A DNA stretch of 64,000 nt from an uncultured Ruminococcus sp. (GCA_946494335.1 CAMMBV010000012.1:1-64000), one strand, 5' to 3'; positions 32,856 through 42,268 are shown, counted from the first letter of the stretch. Notes: generated by a model from the sequence alone, not told the origin. Numbers and translations: made by a program.

Positions 32856-34229
32856 CTATCTGTACTGGAAATCGAAGGCGCTTAATACCGTAAAGGCAAT
32901 ATAAGGCACTCCATCTTTTGTATCTCTTACCACCTTCAGCTCTTTTTCATATTTGCTGGTCAGATTATTCTTATCCTCGCAAAAACTGTTTCTGGACGAA
33001 TACATCATACCATCTGTCACATTGACAATCTGATGATAGAGACTTTCACTTAAGTTAAAGGTCTCATCCGATGCTTCGGAATACTCGTATCGCCACTGGG
33101 CTTTCGCCACTTTCCCGTCTTTTACCGTGACAATCACCGATGCAGGGCGGTTCATCAGTGTTTCCACTGCGGTATAATAGACGGTCTGTTTTTCCTGAAT
33201 CGATACTTTATAAATAGGGTCCAGACAAACTTTTACATCCTCTTCTGTCCAGCTGTAAAGTTCCCGTAATTTTCCCACGGCATAGGTGATATCATCATCC
33301 GTCACACTCACTTTGTCCGTCGCATCAGTAGATTCCGGCTCCCCTTCCGGTTTTTCTTCTTTGACAGGCGCCGTTCCGGCTGTGGTAATGGTCTGTACCG
33401 TTCCCGGATACTCCTGTCCGTTTTCCATCACAAAAAACTGATACTGGTAGGTGGTTCCTGGTGTCAGGGGCACTCCCATCTCTGCCTGTATATCATACCA
33501 CATGTTGAACCGGCTTTCCGGGCGCTGACAGCTTTCCACATGTTTTTTCAGCAGATTATTGTTGTTGTCCCAGAGATAACAGCCCACCTGTTTTACTTCT
33601 TTTTTGCCGGGATTATCCACCTTTGCAGAAACTACCGCTGTGGTTTCCTGAATTTGAGGCTCCTGGTAATGAATCGTATAGCTGCCGGAAGTCTGTGCCG
33701 CATCCGTACTGCCGCTCCAGCGAAAGAAGGTATAACGGGAATCCCCTTTTTGTATGGTGGCGCCCACCCAGGCCTTTGTGTAAGAACCGTTCCAGGCATT
33801 CTGCTGAATCACCGTTACTGTATTCCCTGAAACCTCTTTTACGATGGCCCAGTGAACACTTTGATTATCCCGGATAATATCTCCCACTTTGGGATCATCC
33901 GTCTCCTGAAAATATCCGGAATCAATAACCGGAACGGATGTGGTACGTATCAGACCTGATACATTCCTTCCGTACACCTGACTGTAAAACCGTTTGACAA
34001 ATGCTGCGCAGCTGTAGGTGGTATCGGTATCCACACCGGAATCATAGGGACGGTACATGGCGTCCACCGTAACCCCGTTTACTGTGATGGAATCCACCAC
34101 GCCGGATGCAATGGAAACATAGTTGTAGTTTTTCATATCCGCCCTTACCTGTACAGGCTGAAGGCAGCTGCCGGCCAGCAAAAGTGCAAATGCTCCACAA
34201 AGAAACGGTACTGTTTTTTTCATTTTCAT
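32856..34229 (-). CDS. Secreted protein with CHAP/NlpC-like amidase domain
   Basis: The 457-residue product has a signal peptide (cleavage near VRA, about residue 30) and a papain-like cell-wall-hydrolase-type domain at about residues 35-170. TTYSCAAFVKRFYSQ gives the candidate catalytic Cys, and QSVHWAIVKEVSGNTV the His. The middle (about 180-295) is a beta-sandwich with paired cysteines, and the C-terminal part (about 305-457) is an alpha/beta domain I cannot name. It probably acts on peptidoglycan or a surface protein. The ATG follows AAGGGGGAT, which is complementary to a second copy 45 bases upstream (see findings). Confidence 0.75.
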   Translation of the reverse strand: MKMKKTVPFLCGAFALLLAGSCLQPVQVRADMKNYNYVSIASGVVDSITVNGVTVDAMYRPYDSGVDTDTTYSCAAFVKRFYSQVYGRNVSGLIRTTSVPVIDSGYFQETDDPKVGDIIRDNQSVHWAIVKEVSGNTVTVIQQNAWNGSYTKAWVGATIQKGDSRYTFFRWSGSTDAAQTSGSYTIHYQEPQIQETTAVVSAKVDNPGKKEVKQVGCYLWDNNNNLLKKHVESCQRPESRFNMWYDIQAEMGVPLTPGTTYQYQFFVMENGQEYPGTVQTITTAGTAPVKEEKPEGEPESTDATDKVSVTDDDITYAVGKLRELYSWTEEDVKVCLDPIYKVSIQEKQTVYYTAVETLMNRPASVIVTVKDGKVAKAQWRYEYSEASDETFNLSESLYHQIVNVTDGMMYSSRNSFCEDKNNLTSKYEKELKVVRDTKDGVPYIAFTVLSAFDFQYR

Positions 34230-34306
34230 AATTTTATCCCCCTTTGGCAGATTGTTTTTTTGATGATCTTATTCTACCAGAGGGGGATATGTAATTTTGT
34301 TTTTAC

Positions 34307-35617
34307 TTAATATAATTCCAGGTACTGTTCAACGTAACAATATTCTTCACCGGCCAGGCCCCACCAGGTGAAATTCCAATTAGCCCTCCATTGGCCATTT
34401 ATGCCCAGATAATCCACAGCAGGATAAAATACGCTGTCCGTATATTCCGACTCAGAAATAGCGGAGAGCTGATCCAGCGCATCACTTCTCATAATAAAAG
34501 TAAAATTGTGGGTACCGCTGCCATGGGTTGTGAGCCAGTCGTATAAAAGCTTTAAATATTCATCTTTTGAATGAATGACATAAGTACAGTCCGTATTTAT
34601 CTGCTCAACAGCGTCGTATTCCCACTCCCTGCCATACAGGGCATTATAGTCCAGATCCTGTGCGGTACATGCTGGCAGAGCCATGCCGAATTGATCCCTT
34701 GAATGCTGCGCATCCTGTATCTGATCATCCGAAACGTTATAGATATCATACGAAATATAAGAAGGATATTTATTCTCTTCATTATAAAAATCGCCAAAGG
34801 TGGGATCGCAATTATAAAATTCTCCATTTAATTTTATAATGTTCCAGGCATGACGCATCATCTCTTCTTCCTGGATATCGTAAGCGAACCCTGTTGCATA
34901 ATAACAGGGAACCCCCCGTTTCATCATTAAATACTGAAGCGCATGGGCGTACCCGGAGCAAACCGTGGCTTTTTCCACAAATGCGCTGTATATATTCTGA
35001 TCATATTCTCCCTGTGTATAGGTAATATTCCTGCACAGATAATCAAAAAAATATTTTTCAGCTTCTAAATCTGTTAAGTTTTCCGTTTCACGCAGCAACG
35101 CATCAGCAACACTGTCAATTGCATTTCTGTTATTTTCCAGATCCAAAACAAGATTATTATATTTGGGCAAAACAGCGACAACTTTTTTGCTGCTTTCGTC
35201 ATATATACATTCAAACTCCCCGTCATACCAGAAAAGCTGCGGCTGATCATAGGCGATTTTTGCCGCAAGACTGCTAAAAAACGCCGTATTTAAAAACTGC
35301 TGCTCTTTTGACAGGGTCACCTTTTCTTCTCCGGCCTCAATACCGGCCAAAACATCTTCATATACCGTCTTTCCAAGGTCCGACAATCCTGCATAGTAGG
35401 GATAAAACTCCTCATCCAGTTCTCTGTGCGGTGCATCATCATTGTGAGATGACAAACTGTCATCCGCAGCCGCCATCTTGGAAGATTCCTTCTGCTCCTT
35501 AATATAGGTATAGCCTATGCTAAAAACCAGAAACAAAAGAATCAGCAAAAAAGCGGATTTTACTTTTGACGATCCGGACCGTTTTGGCGCTGTCCCTTTG
35601 TCATTTGAATTATGCAT
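34307..35617 (-). CDS. Membrane-anchored transglutaminase-like protein
   Basis: The 436-residue protein has a cytoplasmic start, one membrane helix (about residues 20-40) and an extracellular transglutaminase-like core. The catalytic Cys is in EKATVCSGYAHALQYLM, the His in MMRHAWNIIKLNGEFYNC and the Asp in the following DPTFGDF. Bacterial members act as proteases or cross-linking enzymes on surface proteins. It lies 77 bases upstream of the CHAP-like protein gene, in the same direction, so the two may cooperate at the envelope, but no shared operon signal is proven. Confidence 0.85.
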   Translation of the reverse strand: MHNSNDKGTAPKRSGSSKVKSAFLLILLFLVFSIGYTYIKEQKESSKMAAADDSLSSHNDDAPHRELDEEFYPYYAGLSDLGKTVYEDVLAGIEAGEEKVTLSKEQQFLNTAFFSSLAAKIAYDQPQLFWYDGEFECIYDESSKKVVAVLPKYNNLVLDLENNRNAIDSVADALLRETENLTDLEAEKYFFDYLCRNITYTQGEYDQNIYSAFVEKATVCSGYAHALQYLMMKRGVPCYYATGFAYDIQEEEMMRHAWNIIKLNGEFYNCDPTFGDFYNEENKYPSYISYDIYNVSDDQIQDAQHSRDQFGMALPACTAQDLDYNALYGREWEYDAVEQINTDCTYVIHSKDEYLKLLYDWLTTHGSGTHNFTFIMRSDALDQLSAISESEYTDSVFYPAVDYLGINGQWRANWNFTWWGLAGEEYCYVEQYLELY

Positions 35618-35650
35618 ATGAATATCCTTCCTGCAGATGCTTGTTTACTA

Positions 35651-36250
35651 TCACCAGAGTCGGTACTCTTCTTTTATTCTGTCAAAATCATTTTGAAATA
35701 CGGCAGCGTGGATGCCCAGTCTGCGGGCTCCTTCCACATTCTCCGGACGGTCGTCAATAAAAAGCGTCTCCGCAGGAGTCAGATCATAGTGCTCCAGCAG
35801 ATACCGGTAAATTCGTTCATCCGGCTTTATGACGTGCAGATCCGCCGACACCACAATACCCTCAAACATATCCATATCGTAGCTTTTGGGAAAATAGATG
35901 TAAAATTCATCACTGGCATTGGACAGCACATACAGCCGGTATCCCTCTTTTTTTGCCCGCTCAAGAAAAGACAGCGCCCCATCCACCCGGGGCATGAACC
36001 AGTGCCAGCCCTCCAAACATTTCCTGAGGCCCGGCTGCAGTCTTTCAGGGATTCTTTTACTGATAGCTTCATATTTTTGTTCTATGGTAATCTGTCCCAG
36101 ATCTCCCAGCGTCCACTCCGGGCCGTTGAAAAGTTCCCGATAAATAATCTGCCGGTCTTCTTCCCGTTCCAGAAATTTTGAAAGAGGTACTGCCGGATCG
36201 TAATCCAGCAGTACATTTCCCATATCCAGCACGAGATTTTTGATCATCAC
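35651..36250 (-). CDS. HAD-IA family phosphatase (YihX-like)
   Basis: The 199-residue product has the motifs VLDMGNVLLDYDP (motif I with D-x-G-N, as in YihX-type glucose-1-phosphatases rather than D-x-D), VLSNASDEF (motif II), KPDERIY (Lys) and FIDDRPENVEGA (motif IV). The start ATGATG overlaps the stop of the hydrogenase gene by four bases, so it is the last gene of the hydrogenase operon. A link to hydrogenase function is not known. Confidence 0.85.
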   Translation of the reverse strand: MMIKNLVLDMGNVLLDYDPAVPLSKFLEREEDRQIIYRELFNGPEWTLGDLGQITIEQKYEAISKRIPERLQPGLRKCLEGWHWFMPRVDGALSFLERAKKEGYRLYVLSNASDEFYIYFPKSYDMDMFEGIVVSADLHVIKPDERIYRYLLEHYDLTPAETLFIDDRPENVEGARRLGIHAAVFQNDFDRIKEEYRLW

Positions 36251-37992
36251 GCTTCCTCTCCCGGCATTTTCCAGCCAAAATGGTCGGTATGCAGCAGATG
36301 ATGTGATTTTTCAGAGAGCGGTTCTCCCAGAAATTCCTGATAAATCTCCTGAACTTTTGGATTCTCGTGAGAAAATCTCAGCTTGTTTTTCCAATCCAGG
36401 AAATACAGATTTTCTCCCCTCTCTTCCGCCAGCTCTTTTCCGTCATGTATAGGCTGTCCTCCGCCGCCTACACATCCGCCCGGACAGGCCATCACTTCTA
36501 CAAAATCGTATTCCACCTCTTTGTTCTTCAGCCGCTGTATCAGCTTTCTGGCGTTTCCAAGGCCGCTGACTACCGCCACCCGCAGAGTGACCCCATTAAC
36601 ATCGAAACTGGCTTCCTTGATTCCTTCGTCGCCGCGTACCATGTAAAAAGCATCGGGATAGGCGTTTTTCCCTGTTACCATATAATAGCAGCTTCGCAGG
36701 GCCGCTTCCATAACGCCGCCGGTAGCTCCGAAAATAACGCCGGCGCCGCTTCCAACTCCGAAGGGATCGTCAAATTCTTCCTCCGAAAGATTTTCTACAT
36801 CCAGATGATCCGCCCGGATCATTCTGGCTATCTCTCTGGTGGTCAGCACCAGATCCACATCTCTTCCGTGGCCGCTGTCATTGATATTGGGAATTTCGGC
36901 CTCTTTCTTTTTGGCGATACATGGCATAATAGACACGTTATATATCTGATCCGGATCCAGCCCGAACTTCTCCGCCAGGTACGTTTTAGTCACTGCCCCC
37001 TGCATCTGATGAGGCGATTTGGCAGTGGACAGCTGACCGATCATCTCCGGGTACTGAGATTTCAAAAATCTGACCCATCCGGGACAGCAGGAGGTAAACA
37101 TGGGGAACTGATATTCATCTTTGTGTTTCAGTCTCTCCAGAAATTCACTTCCCTCTTCCATAATGGTGAGGTCTGCGCCGAAATCCGTGTCAAACACATA
37201 ATCAAATCCCAGCGCTTTCAGCGCCGCCACCAGCCGGCCCGGTGTGGCATGTTCCCTGTCAATCCCCAGCTCCTCCGCCCAGGCGCTGCGCACAGCCGGG
37301 GCCACCTGTACAATAGTCACCTTCTGAGGATCTGCAAAAGCTCCCTGCATGGAAAGAAGCTCCAGTGTATCATCTCTTTCTCTAAGTGCTCCTGTGGGAC
37401 AGTGGGTAAGACACTGGCCGCAGATAGCACAGTCAGCTTCTGTAATCTTTTTATTGTGCGTCACTCCTACCGTAGCTCTGGAACCGGTTTTCACGATATC
37501 CCACACATGAAGATCCTGAACCTTATCGCAGATCTGTACGCATCTCATACATTTAATACAGCGGCTGGAGTCACGAATCAGCGGAAAATCAATGGGCCAA
37601 TGCTTTTTAGGTATATTCTTCTTATATTCAGAGGCATAAATTCCCAGATCATTGGCAATTTTCTGAAGAGAACAGTTTCCGCCCCGGACACAGCTGGTAC
37701 AGGAACTGTTGTGCTGGGACAGAATCAGCTCCACGTTCGTTCTTCTGGATTCCCGGACCCTGGGAGAATTGGTAAGAATATCCATTCCTTCCTGTACCAC
37801 GTTGTTGCAGGCCGTTACAAGACGGCTGACGCCTTTTATCTCAACCACACAGACGCGGCAGGCGCCGATTTCATTGATTTCTTTCAGGTAACACAGGCTG
37901 GGGACCGGCATTCCCGCCATTTCCGCAGCTGACAGAATAGTAGTTCCCTCTTCCACCTGTATCGCTTTCCCGTTAATCGTAATATTTACCAT
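36247..37992 (-). CDS. hydA: [FeFe] hydrogenase, NAD(P)-linked HydA/HndD type
   Basis: This enzyme reduces protons to H2 with electrons from NAD(P)H and/or ferredoxin. The 581-residue protein shows, in order, a [2Fe-2S] domain (CYLKEINEIGACRVC), a His-ligated cluster (SQHNSSCTSCVRGGNC), two [4Fe-4S] sites (CIKCMRCVQICDK and CAICGQCLTHCPTGA) and the H-cluster domain. The H-cluster signatures are FTSCCPGWVRF, MPCIAKKK and MACPGGCVGGGGQP; the last residues form a small-subunit-like tail. All ligand cysteines are present. It overlaps the upstream flavoprotein gene by seven bases, so the two should form a complex. HydE, HydF and HydG maturases are not in this window. Confidence 0.95.
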   Translation of the reverse strand: MVNITINGKAIQVEEGTTILSAAEMAGMPVPSLCYLKEINEIGACRVCVVEIKGVSRLVTACNNVVQEGMDILTNSPRVRESRRTNVELILSQHNSSCTSCVRGGNCSLQKIANDLGIYASEYKKNIPKKHWPIDFPLIRDSSRCIKCMRCVQICDKVQDLHVWDIVKTGSRATVGVTHNKKITEADCAICGQCLTHCPTGALRERDDTLELLSMQGAFADPQKVTIVQVAPAVRSAWAEELGIDREHATPGRLVAALKALGFDYVFDTDFGADLTIMEEGSEFLERLKHKDEYQFPMFTSCCPGWVRFLKSQYPEMIGQLSTAKSPHQMQGAVTKTYLAEKFGLDPDQIYNVSIMPCIAKKKEAEIPNINDSGHGRDVDLVLTTREIARMIRADHLDVENLSEEEFDDPFGVGSGAGVIFGATGGVMEAALRSCYYMVTGKNAYPDAFYMVRGDEGIKEASFDVNGVTLRVAVVSGLGNARKLIQRLKNKEVEYDFVEVMACPGGCVGGGGQPIHDGKELAEERGENLYFLDWKNKLRFSHENPKVQEIYQEFLGEPLSEKSHHLLHTDHFGWKMPGEEA

Positions 37993-39842
37993 TTCGTCTC
38001 TCTGCCCCCTTTCAATATGCCAAATCCGAAGTTATCACACCGCAGACATCTTCCGGACTCCTGATGGATTTCCTCCCAGCTCAGGCTGCATTCCACCTGC
38101 TCGAAGTCTTTTTTGCGTTCCGCTGCATCGCGTTCCCGCACATTGATTCTGCCGCAGGGGAAGTAATCCTTCACGCGTGGAGCCGGAACTTCCACGTCTG
38201 TGGAAATGATATGATTGAAGCCCAGATAGGAATCTATGTTGGCAGCCGCTACTTTTCCTGCCGCAATGGCCCGTATAGCCGTGGCCGGTCCCGTCACACA
38301 GTCTCCGCCGGCAAATACACCCTGAGCGTCTTCCACTGAGCTCCAGTTTTCCGCTGCGATCACACCGTGTTTGATTTTGATTCCTTCTTCCTCAAAGTAA
38401 TGGGTTTCGATGCCCTGACCTATGGCTACGATCACCACATCACAGGGAAGACAGACATCCTCCCGAACGCTGCGGGATGGTTTGGGCCGTCCGTCTTTTC
38501 CGATCAGTCCGATCAGCTTGGGCTGCGCCACCAGCGCTTTCACCTCATTGGCTTCATTTGTCTGGATACGCACCGGAGCGTGAAGTTCCAGAATCTCTGC
38601 GCCTTCCGCAATGGCACTTCTGACTTCATCTTCCAGCGCCGTCATATCCGCCTGACGCCTGCGGTATACAACCGTCACCTTCTCCGCTCCCAGTCTTATG
38701 GCGGATCTGGTCGCGTCCATGGCCACGTTTCCTCCGCCGATCACCGCTACCCGCTTGCCGGAAAAATCCATAGTTCCTCCGTCAGCCAGCGTACCAAACA
38801 TTTCCACAGCAGAGATGACGCCCCTGGCATCCTCTCCTTCCAGTCCTACTTTTTTGTCAATATGAGCCCCTATGGATATGTATACGGCATCATATTCCTG
38901 TCTCAGTTTATTCATGGAAACCTGGCCTTCCTTATCTCCCACCGGAGTATTAAGCTTCACTTCCACACCGGTCGAGAGAATGACATCGATGTCCTCCGCC
39001 AGTCGTTTTCTTGGCAGACGATAGCTGGGAATTCCATAAAAGAGCATGCCGCCCAGATTCTTGTGCATTTCAAATACTGTCGTCTGATGTCCCATAAGCT
39101 GCAGATAATAGGCTGCGCTTAAGCCGCTGGGACCGCCGCCGATGATTGCCACCCGTTTTCCGGTGGAAGGAGCGCATTCCGGTGCAGGCACGACACCTGC
39201 ATTATCCACTGCCGCCAGCTTCAGCCCCCGGATATTTACGGAGCTGTCCACAATATTTCTTCGGCAGCGGGCCTCACAGGGATGCTCGCAGACAAAAGCG
39301 CAGGCTGTGGGGAAGGGATTGTCCTTGCGGATCAGTTTCACTGCATCCTGATATCTCTGCTCCGCCACCAGGGCAATATAGCCCGGTATATCCACCTTTG
39401 CCGGACACATACTCACGCAGGGCACCGGCTGCTTCAGCGAAGCCAGACATTTTCCATAACGAATATGCTCTTCATAGTCATCACGGAAACCTGTGACACC
39501 CTTTACCACCATTTCCGCCGCTGTGTAACCAATGGCACAGTCAGCTGTATCCATAATGGTCCTGGCTGTTTTTTCGATCAGTGTCAGATCCTCCATTTTT
39601 CCTTCTCCGTCCAGCACCTGCTCCAGCAGCGTCCCCAGCTGGCTTAAACCAATACGGCAGGGTACGCATTTTCCGCAGGTCTGTGCATGGCACATCCGAA
39701 GAAATACCAGGGCCAGATCCACCGGACATAGTCCTGGAGGACTGGCGACAATTCTTCGCTCCAATTCCCGATACAGCTGTTCCACTGTAGTCTGGGCTTC
39801 ACTTTTCGTATCAATCATCAATCTGCTCACACTTTCACCCAT
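37986..39842 (-). CDS. Hydrogenase-partner flavoprotein: NuoF-like Fe-S domain fused to GltD/NfnB-type oxidoreductase
   Basis: The 618-residue protein joins two parts. Residues 1-140 match the C-terminal 4Fe-4S region of NuoF/HydB (CGKCVPCRIGLSQLGTLLE). Residues 140-618 match the small subunit of glutamate synthase and NfnB: PCVSMCPAKVDIPGY and CEHPCEARCRR clusters, FAD site VAIIGGGPSGLSAAYYL, NAD(P) site VAVIGGGNVAMDATRSA, and a late CLRCDNF. The FMN/NADH domain of normal HydB and the NuoE-like HydC are absent. It probably feeds electrons from NAD(P)H to HydA, perhaps by flavin bifurcation. A GTG at 39830 is better spaced from AAAGGATGG than the ATG at 39842, so the start is uncertain by four codons. 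Confidence 0.88.
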   Translation of the reverse strand: MGESVSRLMIDTKSEAQTTVEQLYRELERRIVASPPGLCPVDLALVFLRMCHAQTCGKCVPCRIGLSQLGTLLEQVLDGEGKMEDLTLIEKTARTIMDTADCAIGYTAAEMVVKGVTGFRDDYEEHIRYGKCLASLKQPVPCVSMCPAKVDIPGYIALVAEQRYQDAVKLIRKDNPFPTACAFVCEHPCEARCRRNIVDSSVNIRGLKLAAVDNAGVVPAPECAPSTGKRVAIIGGGPSGLSAAYYLQLMGHQTTVFEMHKNLGGMLFYGIPSYRLPRKRLAEDIDVILSTGVEVKLNTPVGDKEGQVSMNKLRQEYDAVYISIGAHIDKKVGLEGEDARGVISAVEMFGTLADGGTMDFSGKRVAVIGGGNVAMDATRSAIRLGAEKVTVVYRRRQADMTALEDEVRSAIAEGAEILELHAPVRIQTNEANEVKALVAQPKLIGLIGKDGRPKPSRSVREDVCLPCDVVIVAIGQGIETHYFEEEGIKIKHGVIAAENWSSVEDAQGVFAGGDCVTGPATAIRAIAAGKVAAANIDSYLGFNHIISTDVEVPAPRVKDYFPCGRINVRERDAAERKKDFEQVECSLSWEEIHQESGRCLRCDNFGFGILKGGRETKW

Positions 39843-39860
39843 CCTTTCTTTTGTGTCCTG

Positions 39861-40439
39861 TTATTGTTGTATTAATCTGAAAATATCTGCATGCAGATAA
39901 CCGGCATCCGCTTCCTGATGAGAAGAAAAGATTAAAGTCCTGTTCTCCAGGTGATTTATCAGGTAGTCGGCTGCCATACGTTTCGTCTCTTCATCCAGTC
40001 CGGTAAAGGGTTCGTCCAGCAAAAGAATGTTTGCCGGAGCCATCACCGCCCGCACCAGAGCTGCCCGTCTTTTCATGCCGCCGCTTAATTCTCCCGCCGG
40101 CTTTTCCAGCGCCTCCTCCGGCAGCACCTGCTTTAAATGTTCCCTGATTTTTTCCGTCTGGCTGCTGCAGACCAATTGTACATTTTTTACTGGCGTGGCC
40201 CACTCCAGCAGACGGTTTTCCTGAAACATCACCCCCATACACTGTTTCGTATCATGCAGCACACTGCCGCTGTCAGGATGCTCCAATCCCATCATCAGGC
40301 GCAGCAGAGTCGTTTTCCCGCATCCTGACGGTCCCATGACACATACCCTGCTGCCAGGCCGCAGACGCAGCGTCACCTGATCCAGCACTGTTAAAGCGCC
40401 ATACCTTTTTGAAACCTGCCATAATCCGTATTCTGTCAT
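39861..40439 (-). CDS. ABC transporter ATPase (SsuB-like, short)
   Basis: The product (192 residues from ATG 40439) is a compact ATPase with Walker A GPSGCGKTTLLRL, signature ELSGGMKRRAALVRA, Walker B ILLLDEPFTGLD and H-loop FSSHQEADA. The start is set at 40439, where ATGA overlaps the stop of the permease gene; a longer frame to 40481 would lie inside that gene. It lacks the C-terminal extension of typical family members. All motifs are intact. Confidence 0.88.
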   Translation of the reverse strand: MTEYGLWQVSKRYGALTVLDQVTLRLRPGSRVCVMGPSGCGKTTLLRLMMGLEHPDSGSVLHDTKQCMGVMFQENRLLEWATPVKNVQLVCSSQTEKIREHLKQVLPEEALEKPAGELSGGMKRRAALVRAVMAPANILLLDEPFTGLDEETKRMAADYLINHLENRTLIFSSHQEADAGYLHADIFRLIQQ

Positions 40440-41182
40440 TTGGGCCGCCCCTTTCCCGTACTGGATTTTCGCAAAATCCATAAAACTGCTTTTTCCGATA
40501 TGAGACTAAAAACCAAAATTACAGCAGTCCAGGCAAACAACTCCGCTGTACTCAGATATATTTTGGCCATATATAGCCTTTCTCCGATGGTTCCCTCCGG
40601 TATCCCGATCACCTCCGCCGCCGCTCCTGATTTCCAGCTCATTCCCACTGCGCTTTTGCAGGCGCTTTCCAGGAAAGGAATAACACAGGGCCGGTAAATG
40701 TACCAGACTTTTTTAGCAAATGACAGTCGAAATACTTTTGCCATTTCCATAAGCTTTCTGTCTGTCCGGCGTATTCCCTCATACGTACTGAAATATATAG
40801 AAGGGAACACAACCAGAAAAGAAATCACCAAAGACAGCTGCCGGGAACCGGCCCATAAAAGAAGCAGTATCACCACGGATGCCACCGGAACTGTTTTCAT
40901 CAGCATGATCGGAGGATTCAAAAGATCATAAATCCAGCTTTTAAAACTGGCCAGGGAACCAAAGACTATCCCCAGGATAAAGGCGCCGGCAAAACCGATG
41001 CCGATTCTGCTCCATGACTGGAGAATACGGAGCCAGAATCCCGGATCATCCAGAGATGATACCAGGAATTTCCATACCTCCCATGGCCCCACCAGTAAAA
41101 TCTGATTGCCGATGACAAGAGCCGCCGCCTGCCAGAGGGCCAGCCAGAAAAGAACATTCAGCGCTTTCCGGCATTTATTCAA
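40436..41182 (-). CDS. ABC transporter permease (SsuC/TauC type)
   Basis: The 248-residue membrane protein has about six helices, an EAA loop in MAKVFRLSFAKKVWYIYRPC and the following GMSWKSGAAAEVIG, the usual family segment. It overlaps the binding-protein gene by eight bases and the ATPase gene by four, so all three are translated together. Confidence 0.88.
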   Translation of the reverse strand: MNKCRKALNVLFWLALWQAAALVIGNQILLVGPWEVWKFLVSSLDDPGFWLRILQSWSRIGIGFAGAFILGIVFGSLASFKSWIYDLLNPPIMLMKTVPVASVVILLLLWAGSRQLSLVISFLVVFPSIYFSTYEGIRRTDRKLMEMAKVFRLSFAKKVWYIYRPCVIPFLESACKSAVGMSWKSGAAAEVIGIPEGTIGERLYMAKIYLSTAELFAWTAVILVFSLISEKAVLWILRKSSTGKGRPK

Positions 41183-42209
41183 AGTAAAAATCCTCCCCAG
41201 GCATTGCGCCGCCTGTGGATTCCGGATTCAGCTCATAAAGTGTTTCCAGATAGCCTTCCAGAGCCGTTTTCATCTCTTCCCCCGTAATACAGGTAATATT
41301 ACAGTAGGGAATCGCCTGTTTTGCTATAGCCTCTTTTTCCACTATCCCCGCTTCCGCTACCAGCGCTGCTCCCGTGTCGGGATCTTCATTAATCTGTGCC
41401 GCCGATTCTTCATGATCCTTTATAAACTGCTCCGCCTGATCCGGATATTCTTCCAGAAAATCCCTGGTCATTACCGTTACGCCAGTCACCAGACGGCTCT
41501 CGCCCTCATCCTGCTTTTCATCCCAGACCTGGGTCAGATCCATGGTGATCTTAAGATTCTCATTCTGGGCACAGGCCACTGTGGCGAAGGGCTGAGGCAG
41601 TACGCCGATGGCCTGCGGATCGTTCTGCAGAACAGCCGCCACTTCAGCCGCCTCTGATTTGTACTCCAGCGTCACATCATTTACGCCATATGCATTCAGA
41701 AGATACTGCAGGGCATAATCCGGCGTTGTTCCCTTTCCCGTCAGATATACGGTTTTTCCCGCCAGCTTTTCCATACTGTCAATGGTCTCGTCACCCGTTA
41801 CCACATAGAGAACGCCAAGTGTGTTGATATCCACAGCGGCAATTTCCCCTTCTGTTTTCTGATACAGTACCGCAGCTGTGTTGGCCGGTATCAGCGCCAC
41901 ATCCAGCTCACCTTGAACCATCTGAGTCAGCAGTTCATCAGCGGCAGTCACCATGGTAAATTCATAAGATTCCTCCTGCTGATCCATCAGAAAAACCAGT
42001 CCCATGGATGTGGGGCCTTTAAGCGCTCCCACCCGAACGGTTACATCCTGACTTTCCGGTTGGCTTTCCTCCTGATTTTCTTCCTGAATTTCTGTTGTTT
42101 CTGCAGTTTCCGTCTCACTCGAAGCTGTGTTTTCTTCCCGGCCGCAGCCGGGCAGTACGCCTGCAAGAAGACTCAGCAGAAGACATCCCGTGATCCATCT
42201 TTTTTTCAA
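41175..42209 (-). CDS. ABC transporter substrate-binding lipoprotein (SsuA/NMT1 type)
   Basis: The product (344 residues) starts at TTG 42209, eight bases after AGGAGG; the in-frame ATG at 42248 lacks a ribosome binding site and would spoil the signal peptide. The signal LLLSLLAGVLPGC places the lipid-modified Cys near residue 22. The binding domain begins VTVRVGALKGPTSMGLVFLM and includes GELDVALIPANTAAVLYQ. The ligand is unknown; related proteins bind sulfonates, thiamine precursors or similar small anions. It is first in an operon that runs on into the hydrogenase genes. Confidence 0.85.
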   Translation of the reverse strand: MKKRWITGCLLLSLLAGVLPGCGREENTASSETETAETTEIQEENQEESQPESQDVTVRVGALKGPTSMGLVFLMDQQEESYEFTMVTAADELLTQMVQGELDVALIPANTAAVLYQKTEGEIAAVDINTLGVLYVVTGDETIDSMEKLAGKTVYLTGKGTTPDYALQYLLNAYGVNDVTLEYKSEAAEVAAVLQNDPQAIGVLPQPFATVACAQNENLKITMDLTQVWDEKQDEGESRLVTGVTVMTRDFLEEYPDQAEQFIKDHEESAAQINEDPDTGAALVAEAGIVEKEAIAKQAIPYCNITCITGEEMKTALEGYLETLYELNPESTGGAMPGEDFYFE

Positions 42210-42239
42210 GTTTTTAACCTCCTGCGTTTTATTGTCATA

Positions 42240-42268
42240 ATTATACATGATTTCGGAAAAAGATACAA
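42240..42268 (-). promoter_or_regulatory. Promoter of the ABC-hydrogenase operon
   Basis: TTGTAT (42263-42268), 17 bp, TATAAT (42240-42245) on the minus strand, 31 bases before the TTG start codon. Confidence 0.75.

Noticed and set aside
36367..37932. 521-codon open frame on the plus strand opposite the hydrogenase
   Set aside because: Antisense of the hydrogenase gene with all Fe-S motifs on the minus strand; the plus-strand product is His/Arg/Phe-rich without recognisable domain.
42210..42248. ATG at 42248 as start of the hydrogenase-linked binding protein
   Set aside because: It has no ribosome binding site, overlaps the promoter -10 and would put 13 polar residues before the lipoprotein signal. 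TTG at 42209 follows AGGAGG.
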